From Rhodoferax sp. (GTDB taxonomy: Bacteria; Pseudomonadota; Gammaproteobacteria; Burkholderiales; Burkholderiaceae_C), in assembly GCA_008015235.1 (NCBI GenBank), contig SSFF01000008.1, positions 44,713 to 108,712 on the forward strand: DNA of 64,000 nucleotides, written 5' to 3'. Below, in pieces: positions 53,762 through 63,300 of this stretch (the stretch's first letter is position 1; every line of letters starts with the position of its first letter). The notes below the pieces were generated by a model. That model made no database searches. It was not told where the DNA came from and was given only the letters and a program-made list of their open reading frames with translations. A program made the position numbers and the translations under genes.

Positions 53762-54805
53762 GTGAAGTTCCGCACCGAGTCGTTCAACGTCGATACCGAG
53801 GCCACGCCGCTGGATGCCCCGCGGGCGGTCAGCGCCCTGCTGCCCAAGGCACCCATGGCAGGCATGAGCCTGTTCTGGCGCACCTTCATGCTGCTGGCCC
53901 TGCTGCTGCTGGGCAGCATCCTGGCTTGGCTGCAGACCTGGCGCTCGCTGGAGCTGGAACCCCGGGCCCGACAGACCGCCCAGCAACTGGCGTCCCAGGT
54001 CAATCTGAGCCGCGCCGCTCTCGTGCATGCCGATGCGATTGCCCGGGTGTCGCTGCTCAAGACCATGACCCAGGAAGAAGGCCTGCGCATTGTGGTGCGC
54101 GAAGCCGATGACCGGATCGAACCCTTTGAGAATGACGCCCTGGGGCGCGCCATCCATGCCGAACTGGTGAAACGTCTGGGGCGCAACACCCTGACTGCCA
54201 GCCGCGTCAACGACCAAGATGGCTTGTGGGTAGGCTTTGACATCGAAGGGGACGACTACTGGCTGCTGGCCGACGAAGCACGCTTCGACACTGCTGGCGG
54301 AAAGATATGGACCATCTGGTTGGTAGTGGCCGCGGTGTTGTCCCTGGCCGGTGCCGCAGCCATTGCCAGCCTTATCAACCGGCCACTCAAACAGCTGTCC
54401 TTTGCGGCCAGCCGGGTACGCGAGGGTGACTTCGACGCCAGCAAACTCGACGAAGAGGTCTACACCAGCGAGATCCGCGAGGTCAACATGGGATTCAACC
54501 GCATGGCCCAGCAATTGGCCAAGGTCGAACAGGAGCGTGCCGTCATGCTGGCCGGCATTTCGCACGACCTGCGCACCCCGCTGGCACGCTTGCGCCTCGA
54601 AACCGAACTCAGCGTAGCTGACCTCGACGCCCGCGCCCACATGGCCGCTGACATCGCCCAGCTCGACGCCGTCATCGACAAGTTCCTGGACTACGCCCGT
54701 CCTGGCAAAACCGTGCTGGAAGGCGTTGACGTCGATGACGTGGTCTACAACGCTGTGTTCCCCTTTGAAAAGCAAGACAACGTACGGGTACAGGTTCGCG
54801 CCTGA
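53762..54805 (+). pseudogene. EnvZ-like sensor histidine kinase, N-terminal part (TM, HAMP, HisKA); interrupted by apparent frameshift
   Basis: LAGISHDLRTPLARLRLETEL (H-box); stops at VQVRA*, before the ATPase domain, which lies in another frame. Confidence 0.82.
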
Positions 54806-54807
54806 AG

Positions 54808-55164
54808 GTGCTGGCCGACCCGGTGGAGTTGGGCCGTGTCCTGTCCAATCTGCTGGAAAACGCCTGCCGCTACGGCAAGACCCCTACCACCGGCCTTGCC
54901 GTCATCGACATCACGGCGCGGGAAGAAGACGAGTGGGTGCACATCAAGGTGCGCGACCACGGCCAGGGCGTTGCCCCCGAACAACTGGCCCACCTGACAC
55001 AACCCTTCTTCCGGGGCCAGACCGCACGCACGGCAGCCAATGGCGCTGGCTTGGGGCTTGCCATTGTCGAAAAAACCGTGCAACGCATGGGCGGCCAGCT
55101 GTGGCTGGCGAATTCCAGTACCGGAGGTCTGGCGGTGCGCATCCGCCTCAAACGCGCTACCTAG
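54808..55164 (+). pseudogene. Histidine kinase ATPase domain (C-terminal continuation of 53762..54805, shifted frame)
   Basis: LADPVELGRVLSNLLENACRYGK (N-box), VRDHGQGV (G1), GAGLGLAIVEKTVQRMGG (G2). Confidence 0.85.
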
Positions 55165-55182
55165 AAGCCTGTCCCGCCCGCA

Positions 55183-55662
55183 CTAGGGTTTGAGCAAGAG
55201 CGCAATGGCGCGCGCTTCCATGGCCTCACCGGCCCCCACGGGACCCATTTTTTCGGCCGTCTTGGCTTTGACGTTCACTTGGTCGACCCCGATTTCCAGC
55301 AGCTGGGCAATGCGCGCGCGCATGCTGTCAATGTGCGGGGCCAGCTTGGGGGCCTGGGCAATCACGGTGCTGTCGATGTTGCCAATTTCAAAGCCTTGTG
55401 CACGCACCCGCCGCGCCGCCTCGGCCAGCAGAACGCCCGAATCCGCCCCTTTGAACTGGGCATCCGTGTCTGGGAAATGACGCCCGATGTCCCCCAGTGC
55501 GGCTGCGCCGAACAAGGCATCGGTAATCGCATGCAGCAAGGCATCGGCATCGGAATGGCCCAGCAGCCCCTTGGAATGCGGAATGGTCACTCCCCCCAAC
55601 ACCAACGCACGCCCCTCCACCAATGCGTGGATGTCCCACCCTTCACCTACACGAAACTGCAT
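55183..55662 (-). CDS. ispF: 2-C-methyl-D-erythritol 2,4-cyclodiphosphate synthase
   Basis: [67 protein letters not shown]. Confidence 0.96.
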   Translation of the reverse strand: MQFRVGEGWDIHALVEGRALVLGGVTIPHSKGLLGHSDADALLHAITDALFGAAALGDIGRHFPDTDAQFKGADSGVLLAEAARRVRAQGFEIGNIDSTVIAQAPKLAPHIDSMRARIAQLLEIGVDQVNVKAKTAEKMGPVGAGEAMEARAIALLLKP

Positions 55663-55749
55663 GCCACTCCACCTTGTCTGATTAGGGAAACCGCCCCTGT
55701 GCCCGGTACACCCGAAACGGTAGACTGTAGCGCACGAAAGGACCACCGC

Positions 55750-56610
55750 ATGCGTTTCTCTGAAGACAAACTGGCCCCGCTGACCTGTACCGATGGCGTT
55801 CAACGCACCATCCACATCTGGGAGCCTCAAGCTCCGAAAGCGGTGATCCTCGCCATCCATGGCGGCATGGCCCATGCGGGTGACTATGTGACACCGGCCC
55901 TGTATTTCCGCCCCCATGGCATTGCCACCGTCAGCTTTGACATGCATGGCCATGACGGCAAGCAACGCGTTGACATTCCGGGTTTCGAGACCTTCCTAGC
56001 AGACATGGCGCTCATGCTGCAGTGGACCAAGGCCAACTACCCAGGCCTGCCCATTTTCATCATGGGGCACTCCATGGGCGCCCTGATTGCCACCCATTTG
56101 GCCCTGGGGCGCTTTGCCAACGACACCGACATCAAGGGCTTCGTGCTGTCTTCGCCCTACTACGTCAATGCCGTCAAGGTGCCCAAGATCATGCTGGCGC
56201 TCTCCGGCATCCTGGCCAAGCTCTTTCCCACCGCCAAGGTGCCCATGGAAGCCGTCACCGACCTGCTGACGCACGACCAGGCCATCACCGCGCGCCACTA
56301 CGCCGACGAGAAGGACAACATCCGCGCCAGTGAAGCCAGCTTCCGCTTTGCCACCTCATTACTGGGAGCCCAAGCTGCGCTGGCTGGAGGCTTGAGCGGG
56401 ATCAAGCACCCGGTGTTTGCCGTGGTAGCCGGTGACGACAAGCTGGCCAATGCCCAGGCATCACAAACGTTGCTGGCCGGAATCGCTCCGGCCCAGCTGG
56501 AATTCCACTACTACCCCAAGAATTACCACGAGAACTTCAACGAAGTGAACCGTGACACCATCTTCGCCAACATCCTGACCTGGATGCGCAAACAGGCCGC
56601 CGGCCTGTAA
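55750..56610 (+). CDS. Alpha/beta hydrolase, monoacylglycerol lipase/lysophospholipase-like
   Basis: [46 protein letters not shown]. Confidence 0.87.
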   Translation: MRFSEDKLAPLTCTDGVQRTIHIWEPQAPKAVILAIHGGMAHAGDYVTPALYFRPHGIATVSFDMHGHDGKQRVDIPGFETFLADMALMLQWTKANYPGLPIFIMGHSMGALIATHLALGRFANDTDIKGFVLSSPYYVNAVKVPKIMLALSGILAKLFPTAKVPMEAVTDLLTHDQAITARHYADEKDNIRASEASFRFATSLLGAQAALAGGLSGIKHPVFAVVAGDDKLANAQASQTLLAGIAPAQLEFHYYPKNYHENFNEVNRDTIFANILTWMRKQAAGL

Positions 56611-56675
56611 ATTCAAGCGTTTTTTGCCTTTAGCCCGCGTGGATATTGCGCAAGTAGCTGCGTTTTTTATAGCAA
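56611..56675. repeat. Copy of degenerate interspersed repeat (R5), between the alpha/beta hydrolase and ispD
   Basis: TTCAAGCGTTTTTTGCCTTTAGCCCGCGTGGATATTGCGCAAGTAGCTGCGTTTTTTATAGCAACTC. Confidence 0.7.
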
Positions 56676-56676
56676 C

Positions 56677-57444
56677 TCAAGACTCTCGGCTGCACAGCAC
56701 CGCTTCGGCCAGGGCAAAGTCCTGCGGGTAGGTCACCTTGAAGTTTTGGGCGCTGCCTTGCACCAGCAGCGGGGCATGGCCCGCCAGTTCCATGGCGCTG
56801 GCTTCGTCGGTCACCGCATCGCCTGCCGCCAGCAAGGCGCTGCGCAAGGCACCCAACCGGAACATCTGGGGGGTCTGGGCCAGCCACTTGTCGCTGCGGT
56901 CCACGGTCTGGGCCACGCGGCCATCCACTTCGCGCTTCAAGGTGTCGGGCAGTTTCAAGGCCAGCAAGCCACCTACCGGGTCGGGTAAACAGGCATCGAT
57001 CAGGCTGTCGACCTGCTGCGCAGTGATCAGGCAGCGTGCAGCGTCGTGTACCAGCACCCAGTCTTCGGGCTCGGCCCCCCGGTCTAGCAAGGCAGACAGC
57101 CCATTCAAAACGCTTGCAGCCCGCGTGGAACCTCCGCAGTCAGCTACCAAAACAGAAGCACCTGACTGCGCAGTGTGATCTGCGAAAAATGAGTCCCCCG
57201 CACTCACCACCACCAGCACGCCTGCCAGGCGCGGCACGGCGGCAAACGCAGCCAGCGTATGCAACACCATGGGCTGGCCCGCCACAGGCTGGTACTGCTT
57301 GGGGCCCGCGGCGCCCGAACGCGAACCGTTGCCGGCACAGGGAAGCAGGGCCCAAAGACGCGGAGAGGCCGGTATGGATTCGGGTAATTGCGTAGTCACA
57401 GGATGAAGTGATGCCAAAGTGGCCCAAGGGGCAAAGGCCCCCAT
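56677..57444 (-). CDS. ispD: 2-C-methyl-D-erythritol 4-phosphate cytidylyltransferase
   Basis: ALLPCAGNGSRSGAAGPKQYQPVAGQPMVLHTL; VLVHDAARCLIT. Upstream GTG at 57456 is an alternative start. Confidence 0.94.
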   Translation of the reverse strand: MGAFAPWATLASLHPVTTQLPESIPASPRLWALLPCAGNGSRSGAAGPKQYQPVAGQPMVLHTLAAFAAVPRLAGVLVVVSAGDSFFADHTAQSGASVLVADCGGSTRAASVLNGLSALLDRGAEPEDWVLVHDAARCLITAQQVDSLIDACLPDPVGGLLALKLPDTLKREVDGRVAQTVDRSDKWLAQTPQMFRLGALRSALLAAGDAVTDEASAMELAGHAPLLVQGSAQNFKVTYPQDFALAEAVLCSRES

Positions 57445-57462
57445 TCTAAAATCCACCCCGAC

Positions 57463-60400
57463 ATGGATTTACCCAAACTGACCCCGGGCAAGCGCTACAC
57501 CCTGCCCCGCCCCCCCGCCAACGCCGACGCCCTGCTACTGGCCCAGTTGGCACAGCGCGAAAAAGCACAAGGCCGCACCACGGCCATCGTGACCGCGGAC
57601 GCCACCGACGCCCAGCGCCTGGTGGAGGAAATCGCGTTCTTTGCCCCCGACATCCGCTGTGTGCTTTTCCCCGACTGGGAAACGCTGCCCTACGACAGTT
57701 TTTCTCCACACCAGGACCTGATCAGCGAGCGCCTGGCCAGCCTTTGGCGCATCAGCCAGCGCGGCAAGGATTCGGCCGACGTGATCCTCATGCCAGCCAC
57801 CACGGCGCTGTACCGCCTGGGGCCGCCCTCCTTCCTGGCGGGCTACACCTTCGAGTTCAAGGCCAAGCAGCGGCTGGACGAGGCCAAGCTCAAGGCCCAG
57901 CTCACCATGGCGGGCTACAACCATGTGAGCCAGGTGGTCAGCCCCGGCGAGTACGCGGTACGCGGCAGCCTGATCGACCTGTTCCCCATGGGTTCGCTGG
58001 TGCCCTACCGCGTGGACCTGTTCGACGACGAGATCGACTCCATCCGCACCTTCGACCCCGACAGCCAGCGCAGCCTGTACCCGGTGCCCGAAGTGCGGCT
58101 GCTGCCGGGACGCGAGTTCCCGATGGACGAGACGGCACGCGCCAAGTTCCGCAGCCGCTGGCGCGAACTGCTGGACGGTGACCCGACCAAGAGCCGCATC
58201 TACAAGGACATGGGCAACGGCGTGGCCACGGCCGGCATCGAGTACTACCTGCCGCTGTTCTTTGAAGAGACGGCCACGGTATTCGACTATGTGGGCGCAG
58301 AGGCCACCGTGGTGCTGCACGGCGACCTCGAAGCCGCCATCCAGCACTTCTGGCAGGACACCAAGGAGCGCTACCGCCTGGTGCAGGGCGACCCGGAACG
58401 CCCGGCCTTGCCGCCCGAGAGCCTGTTCCTCGGCGTGGAGCAGTTCTACGGCCTGACCAAAGCCTACGCACAATTGGCCCTGCGCCCGCCCGAGGCCCCG
58501 AGCGCCGACAGTGCCCCCTTTGCCGAACTGGGCCCCCTGCCCGACCTGGCCGTGCTGCGCGGCGTGGAAGAGCCGCTGACCAAGCTGCAGCGTCACCTGG
58601 CCAACTCGGCACAGCGCGTGCTGATCCTGGTGGAAAGCGACGGCCGCCGCGAAAGCCTGCTGGACTTCCTGCGCGCTTCCAAGCTGGACCCACCGGCCTT
58701 CGATTCGCTCGCAGAGTTCCGCACCAGCTCCGAAAAGCTGGGCATTGCCACCTCGCCCATGGGTGCGGGTTTTGCCTGGCTGGAAGCCGGGATTGACCTG
58801 GTCACTGAAACCGAGCTCTTTGCAGCCAGCGCCACGACCCGTCGGCGCAAGAAGCAGGAGCAGGTCAGCGACGTCGAAGCGCTCATCAAGGACCTGAGTG
58901 AGCTCAACGTGGGGGACCCGGTGGTCCACAGTGCCCACGGCATCGGGCGCTACCGTGGCCTCATCAACATGGATGTCGGCAACAAGGACGAGGACGGCAA
59001 TCCAGCACTGCAGGAGTTCCTGCACCTGGAATACGCCGACAAGGCCACGCTCTATGTGCCTGTGAGCCAGCTGCAGCTGATTTCCCGCTACACGGGGGTG
59101 AGCGCCGACGAAGCGCCGCTGCACAAGCTCGGCTCCGGCGCCTGGGACAAGGCCAAGCGCAAGGCCGCCGAACAGGTGCGCGACTCGGCCGCCGAGCTGC
59201 TCAACATCTACGCCCGCCGCGCAGCCCGTGAAGGCCACGCCTTCCGCTACAGCCCCAACGACTACGAAGCCTTTGCCAACGACTTCGGCTTCGAGGAAAC
59301 GGCCGACCAGAACGCTGCCATCCACGCCGTCATCCAGGACATGATTTCGCCGCGCCCCATGGACCGCCTGGTCTGCGGCGACGTGGGCTTTGGCAAGACC
59401 GAAGTCGCCTTGCGCGCCGCTTTCGTGGCCGTGACCGGCGGCAAGCAGGTGGCCTTTCTGGCACCGACCACGCTGCTGGCCGAACAGCACTACCAGACCC
59501 TGGTCGACCGTTTCTCCAAATGGCCGGTGAAGATTGCCGAAATGAGCCGCTTTCGCAGTGGCAAGGAAATCAGCGCCGCGCTCAAGGGCGTGGCCGACGG
59601 CACCGTGGACATTGTGGTGGGCACGCACAAGCTGCTGAGCGAGGCCACCCAGTTCAAGAACCTGGGCCTGCTCATCATCGACGAGGAACACCGCTTCGGC
59701 GTGCGCCACAAGGAGCAGATGAAGGCCCTGCGTGCCGAAGTGGACGTGCTCACGCTCACCGCCACCCCCATCCCCCGCACGTTGGGCATGGCGCTGGAGG
59801 GCCTGCGCGACCTGAGCGTGATCGCCACGGCGCCGCAACGCCGCCTGGCCATCAAGACCTTTGTACGCACCGAAGGCAATGGCGTCATCCGCGAAGCCGT
59901 GCTGCGCGAGCTCAAACGCGGCGGCCAGGTCTACTTCCTGCACAACGAGGTAGAAACCATCGAAAACCGCCGTGCCAAGCTCGAAGAGCTGCTGCCCGAG
60001 GCCCGCATCGCCGTGGCCCACGGCCAGATGCCCGAGCGCCAGCTGGAAGCGGTGATGCGCGACTTCACGGCGCAGCGCAGCAACCTGCTGCTGTGCTCGA
60101 CCATTATCGAGACCGGTATCGACGTGCCCACGGCCAACACCATCGTCATGAGCCGTGCCGACAAGTTCGGCCTGGCCCAGCTGCACCAGTTGCGCGGGCG
60201 CGTGGGCCGCAGCCACCACCAGGCCTACGCCTACCTGCTGGTGCCCGACGTCGAAGGCCTGACCAAGCAGGCCCAGCAGCGCCTGGATGCGATCCAGGCC
60301 ATGGAGGAACTGGGCAGCGGCTTTTATCTGGCCATGCACGACCTGGAAATCCGCGGTGCCGGTGAGGTGCTGGGCGAAAACCAGAGCGGCAACATGCTCG

Positions 60401-60942
60401 AAGTGGGCTTCCAGCTCTACAACGAAATGCTGTCCGAAGCGGTGCGCTGCCTCAAAGCGGGGAAGGAGCCTGACCTGCTCGCCCCCCTGAACGCCACCAC
60501 CGACATCAACCTGCACGCCCCGGCACTGCTGCCCGACGAATACTGCGGCGACGTGCACCTGCGCCTGAGCTTCTACAAGAAGCTGGCCACGGCCAAGACC
60601 ACAGCCCAGGTGGACACCCTGCTCGAAGAAATCGTGGACCGCTTCGGCAAGCTGCCGCCCCAGGCCCAGACCCTCATCGACACCCACCGCCTGCGTGTCA
60701 TCAGCCAGCCCTACGGTGTGGTCAAGGTGGATGCAGCGCCGGGCGTCATCAACATCACCTTCAAGAAAGACGCCCCCATCGACCCCATGGGCGTGATTGC
60801 GCTGATCCAGAAGAACCGGCACATCAAGCTGGTGGGCAACGAAAAACTGCGCATCGAGCGCGAACTGCCCGAGGTGAAAGCCCGGGTGCAGATGGTGCGC
60901 GACGTGCTGCGCTCTCTCGGCACACCGGTGTCTGCCGCCTGA
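57463..60942 (+). CDS. mfd: Transcription-repair coupling factor Mfd
   Basis: 1159 aa; GDPVVHSAHGIGRYRG (RNAP-interaction domain), GDVGFGKTEVALRAAF, DEEHRFGVRHKEQMK, TATPIPRTL, QLRGRVGRSHHQAYAYLL. Confidence 0.98.
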   Translation: MDLPKLTPGKRYTLPRPPANADALLLAQLAQREKAQGRTTAIVTADATDAQRLVEEIAFFAPDIRCVLFPDWETLPYDSFSPHQDLISERLASLWRISQRGKDSADVILMPATTALYRLGPPSFLAGYTFEFKAKQRLDEAKLKAQLTMAGYNHVSQVVSPGEYAVRGSLIDLFPMGSLVPYRVDLFDDEIDSIRTFDPDSQRSLYPVPEVRLLPGREFPMDETARAKFRSRWRELLDGDPTKSRIYKDMGNGVATAGIEYYLPLFFEETATVFDYVGAEATVVLHGDLEAAIQHFWQDTKERYRLVQGDPERPALPPESLFLGVEQFYGLTKAYAQLALRPPEAPSADSAPFAELGPLPDLAVLRGVEEPLTKLQRHLANSAQRVLILVESDGRRESLLDFLRASKLDPPAFDSLAEFRTSSEKLGIATSPMGAGFAWLEAGIDLVTETELFAASATTRRRKKQEQVSDVEALIKDLSELNVGDPVVHSAHGIGRYRGLINMDVGNKDEDGNPALQEFLHLEYADKATLYVPVSQLQLISRYTGVSADEAPLHKLGSGAWDKAKRKAAEQVRDSAAELLNIYARRAAREGHAFRYSPNDYEAFANDFGFEETADQNAAIHAVIQDMISPRPMDRLVCGDVGFGKTEVALRAAFVAVTGGKQVAFLAPTTLLAEQHYQTLVDRFSKWPVKIAEMSRFRSGKEISAALKGVADGTVDIVVGTHKLLSEATQFKNLGLLIIDEEHRFGVRHKEQMKALRAEVDVLTLTATPIPRTLGMALEGLRDLSVIATAPQRRLAIKTFVRTEGNGVIREAVLRELKRGGQVYFLHNEVETIENRRAKLEELLPEARIAVAHGQMPERQLEAVMRDFTAQRSNLLLCSTIIETGIDVPTANTIVMSRADKFGLAQLHQLRGRVGRSHHQAYAYLLVPDVEGLTKQAQQRLDAIQAMEELGSGFYLAMHDLEIRGAGEVLGENQSGNMLEVGFQLYNEMLSEAVRCLKAGKEPDLLAPLNATTDINLHAPALLPDEYCGDVHLRLSFYKKLATAKTTAQVDTLLEEIVDRFGKLPPQAQTLIDTHRLRVISQPYGVVKVDAAPGVINITFKKDAPIDPMGVIALIQKNRHIKLVGNEKLRIERELPEVKARVQMVRDVLRSLGTPVSAA

Positions 60943-60954
60943 ACTTCATGCAGA

Positions 60955-61010
60955 ATCAACCCCTAGCCCTCACGGAATCTGCGTAGATAGCTACTTTATT
61001 CATAGCAAAT
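60955..61010. repeat. Copy of degenerate interspersed repeat (R6), between mfd and serB
   Basis: AATCAACCCCTAGCCCTCACGGAATCTGCGTAGATAGCTACTTTATTCATAGCAAAT. Confidence 0.6.
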
Positions 61011-61022
61011 CACTTGAACCTC

Positions 61023-61748
61023 ATGTCCACACCCCAGGAAATCGCCCCCGGCCTTGTCGTCCAGAACCTCCCCCAAGCGCTGAAGCTGAGCGACTACAAG
61101 CTCATCGCCTTCGACATGGACTCCACCCTCATCAACATCGAGTGCGTGGACGAAATTGCCGACGCCGCCGGGCGCAAGGCCGAAGTCGCGGCCATCACCG
61201 AAGCCGCCATGCGCGGTGAAATCACCGACTACAAGGACAGCCTGCGCCAGCGCGTAGCCTTGCTGCGGGGCGTGACCGTGGCCCACATGGAAGAGGTCTA
61301 TACCCAGCGTCTGCAGCTGAACCCCGGCGCCGAGGCCCTGGTCAAGGCCTGCAAGGCAGCGGGACTGAAGGTGCTGCTGGTGTCCGGCGGATTTACCTTC
61401 TTCACCGACCGCATCCGCGAGCGGCTGGGTATCGACTTTGCCCGCTCCAACGTGCTCGAAGTGGAAAGCGGCCCCAACTGCGGCCAACTCACCGGCCGCA
61501 TGGTGGACCAGCCCTGGGGCGACATCTGCGACGGCGCCGAGAAGCGCCGCACCCTGCTCGAAGTGTCCACCCTGCTGGGTATCAGCCCCGCCCAGTGCAT
61601 AGCCATGGGCGACGGCGCCAACGACCTGCCGATGATGGGCGTGGCCGGCCTCTCGGTGGCCTACCACGCCAAGCCCTCGGTGCGCGTCAAGGCCCAGGTG
61701 GCCATCAACAGCGGCGGGCTGGACCGCTTGCTGGAAGTGCTGCGCTGA
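61023..61748 (+). CDS. serB: Phosphoserine phosphatase
   Basis: LIAFDMDSTLINIECVDEIA, LLVSGGFTFFTDRI, AMGDGANDLPMMGVAGLSVAYHAKP. Confidence 0.96.
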   Translation: MSTPQEIAPGLVVQNLPQALKLSDYKLIAFDMDSTLINIECVDEIADAAGRKAEVAAITEAAMRGEITDYKDSLRQRVALLRGVTVAHMEEVYTQRLQLNPGAEALVKACKAAGLKVLLVSGGFTFFTDRIRERLGIDFARSNVLEVESGPNCGQLTGRMVDQPWGDICDGAEKRRTLLEVSTLLGISPAQCIAMGDGANDLPMMGVAGLSVAYHAKPSVRVKAQVAINSGGLDRLLEVLR

Positions 61749-61781
61749 ACGGGGCCGATGCGGAGTGCTGCCAGTTCAGCG
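61743..61781. terminator. Inverted repeat at the convergent serB / 61776 gene junction containing both stop codons
   Basis: CGCTGAAC ... GTTCAGCG (8/8), TGA 61746-61748 and TCA 61776-61778 lie in the arms. Confidence 0.4.
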
Positions 61782-62288
61782 GCGCGCCAGGGGTTCCAGC
61801 AAGGATGCAATCCAGGCGCGTGCCTCGGCTTCCTCCCGAAAGCAGCGCATGGGCACACCGATGCTTTCAAAATTAGCTTGGTAGAAGCTGGCCATTAGTT
61901 CAAACCCCTCGACATCACCTTGTGCAACCCATGCCACGGCAACTGGCGGTCGCACATTGTCGACAAAGCTTTCCCGCAGCCCCTCGCGGTGTGCTTCGAT
62001 CCCTTCCGGCGAAGTCAGCATGCTTTGCCGACACCGGCCCAAGATCGCCCAGGCCCGCTGAGGGGGATACTGGCGCAGATACACCAAGCGGGCAAGGTTG
62101 CTGGCCCGTATGGCCTCTACATTGAACGGTCCTTCGAGCAGCGAAACACCCAGATCAACCCCACCCATGATCTCGACGCGCCCATGGGCGCCAAAACGGC
62201 CCTGTGCGAAGTCGTCGATGGAGAACGGCATGAAGGGCTGCATGCTGGATAAGGGAATCTCGACTGATATGACCCACTGCGCATTCAA
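61776..62288 (-). CDS. Uncharacterised protein (possible STAS/SpoIIAA-like fold; not confirmed), overlaps YeiH-family gene by 4 nt
   Basis: ORF of 170 aa without strong motif; likely coding by position and 4-nt overlap with upstream gene. Confidence 0.65.
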   Translation of the reverse strand: MNAQWVISVEIPLSSMQPFMPFSIDDFAQGRFGAHGRVEIMGGVDLGVSLLEGPFNVEAIRASNLARLVYLRQYPPQRAWAILGRCRQSMLTSPEGIEAHREGLRESFVDNVRPPVAVAWVAQGDVEGFELMASFYQANFESIGVPMRCFREEAEARAWIASLLEPLARR

Positions 62289-63295
62289 TGGGTGTAGGCC
62301 AGCATTGCCAGCGTCAAGCCAGCGAGAAAGGCTGTTTCTACCACCATGAGCGCAATCGGCCGGATCCCCACGGAAACCAGCTCACCCAGGCGCGTTTTGA
62401 ATCCAATCGCCGAGATGGCGATGACCAGACACCAGCGTGAAGCATCATTGCCCGCACTTTGAACAATAGCCGGTATCCAGCCCAGGCTGCCCATTGCCAC
62501 CAAGACTGCAAACACGACCACGAACCAGGGAAGAATGGGAGGGCGTTCACTCTCTTCGGACTGCCCGCGGTACAGGGCTGCCAACACCACAATGACCGGC
62601 ATGAGCATGGCCACGCGCATGAGTTTGACCACTGTGGCAGTATCCCCAGCATCGGTAGACACCCCGTAGCCAGCGCCGACGACTTGCGCCACATCATGGA
62701 TGGTGGCCCCCAAAAAGATGCCGGTCGCATGGTCAGAATAGCCCAGTGCATGGGCCACCATCGGATAGGCGACCATGGCCAGGGTCGACAGTGCACTCAC
62801 ACCGATCACTGTGAACAGGGTCGCCTGCTCTTTGCGGGAATGTGCGGGTAGCACGGTGGAGATGGCCAATGCCGCCGAAGCACCGCAGATGGCGACAGCA
62901 CCACCGGTCAACACACCGAACACGGCCTGGAAACCGGCCAGACGTGCCATGAGAACCCCCACCAAGATGGTCACCACCACCAATCCCGCCACCATTGTGA
63001 TGGTGGACCACCCCATGGCAGCGATTTGCCCATAGGTGATGCGCAGCCCCAGCAGGGCCACACCTGCCCGCAACAGCTGCCTGGCCGCCAGTTCGATGCC
63101 GGGGCGGCATATCCCCTCTTGCGACAGGAAGTTCATGGACATGCCCAACAGCAATGCAAACAGCATGACCGGTGCGCCATAGTGCTGCGACAGAAAATTG
63201 GCCGCAGCCGCCACAGTGGCGCTGGCCATCAGGCCGGGAAAGATGGTACGGGCGTAGCTCCTCCCCTGTTGCCAGGTCAAGTTGGTCCGATCCAT
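62285..63295 (-). CDS. YeiH-family putative sulfate exporter/permease
   Basis: Multi-TM protein; GAAICGASAALAISTVLP, GIFLGATIHDVAQVVGAGYG. Confidence 0.87.
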   Translation of the reverse strand: MDRTNLTWQQGRSYARTIFPGLMASATVAAAANFLSQHYGAPVMLFALLLGMSMNFLSQEGICRPGIELAARQLLRAGVALLGLRITYGQIAAMGWSTITMVAGLVVVTILVGVLMARLAGFQAVFGVLTGGAVAICGASAALAISTVLPAHSRKEQATLFTVIGVSALSTLAMVAYPMVAHALGYSDHATGIFLGATIHDVAQVVGAGYGVSTDAGDTATVVKLMRVAMLMPVIVVLAALYRGQSEESERPPILPWFVVVFAVLVAMGSLGWIPAIVQSAGNDASRWCLVIAISAIGFKTRLGELVSVGIRPIALMVVETAFLAGLTLAMLAYTH

Positions 63296-63300
63296 GGCGT

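Noticed and set aside
57535-60822. 1095-aa ORF antisense to mfd
   Set aside because: Composition (His/Gln/Val/Gly rich, low-complexity) is typical of the complementary strand of a GC-rich coding gene. No recognisable domain or ribosome site, whereas mfd on the plus strand is unambiguous.
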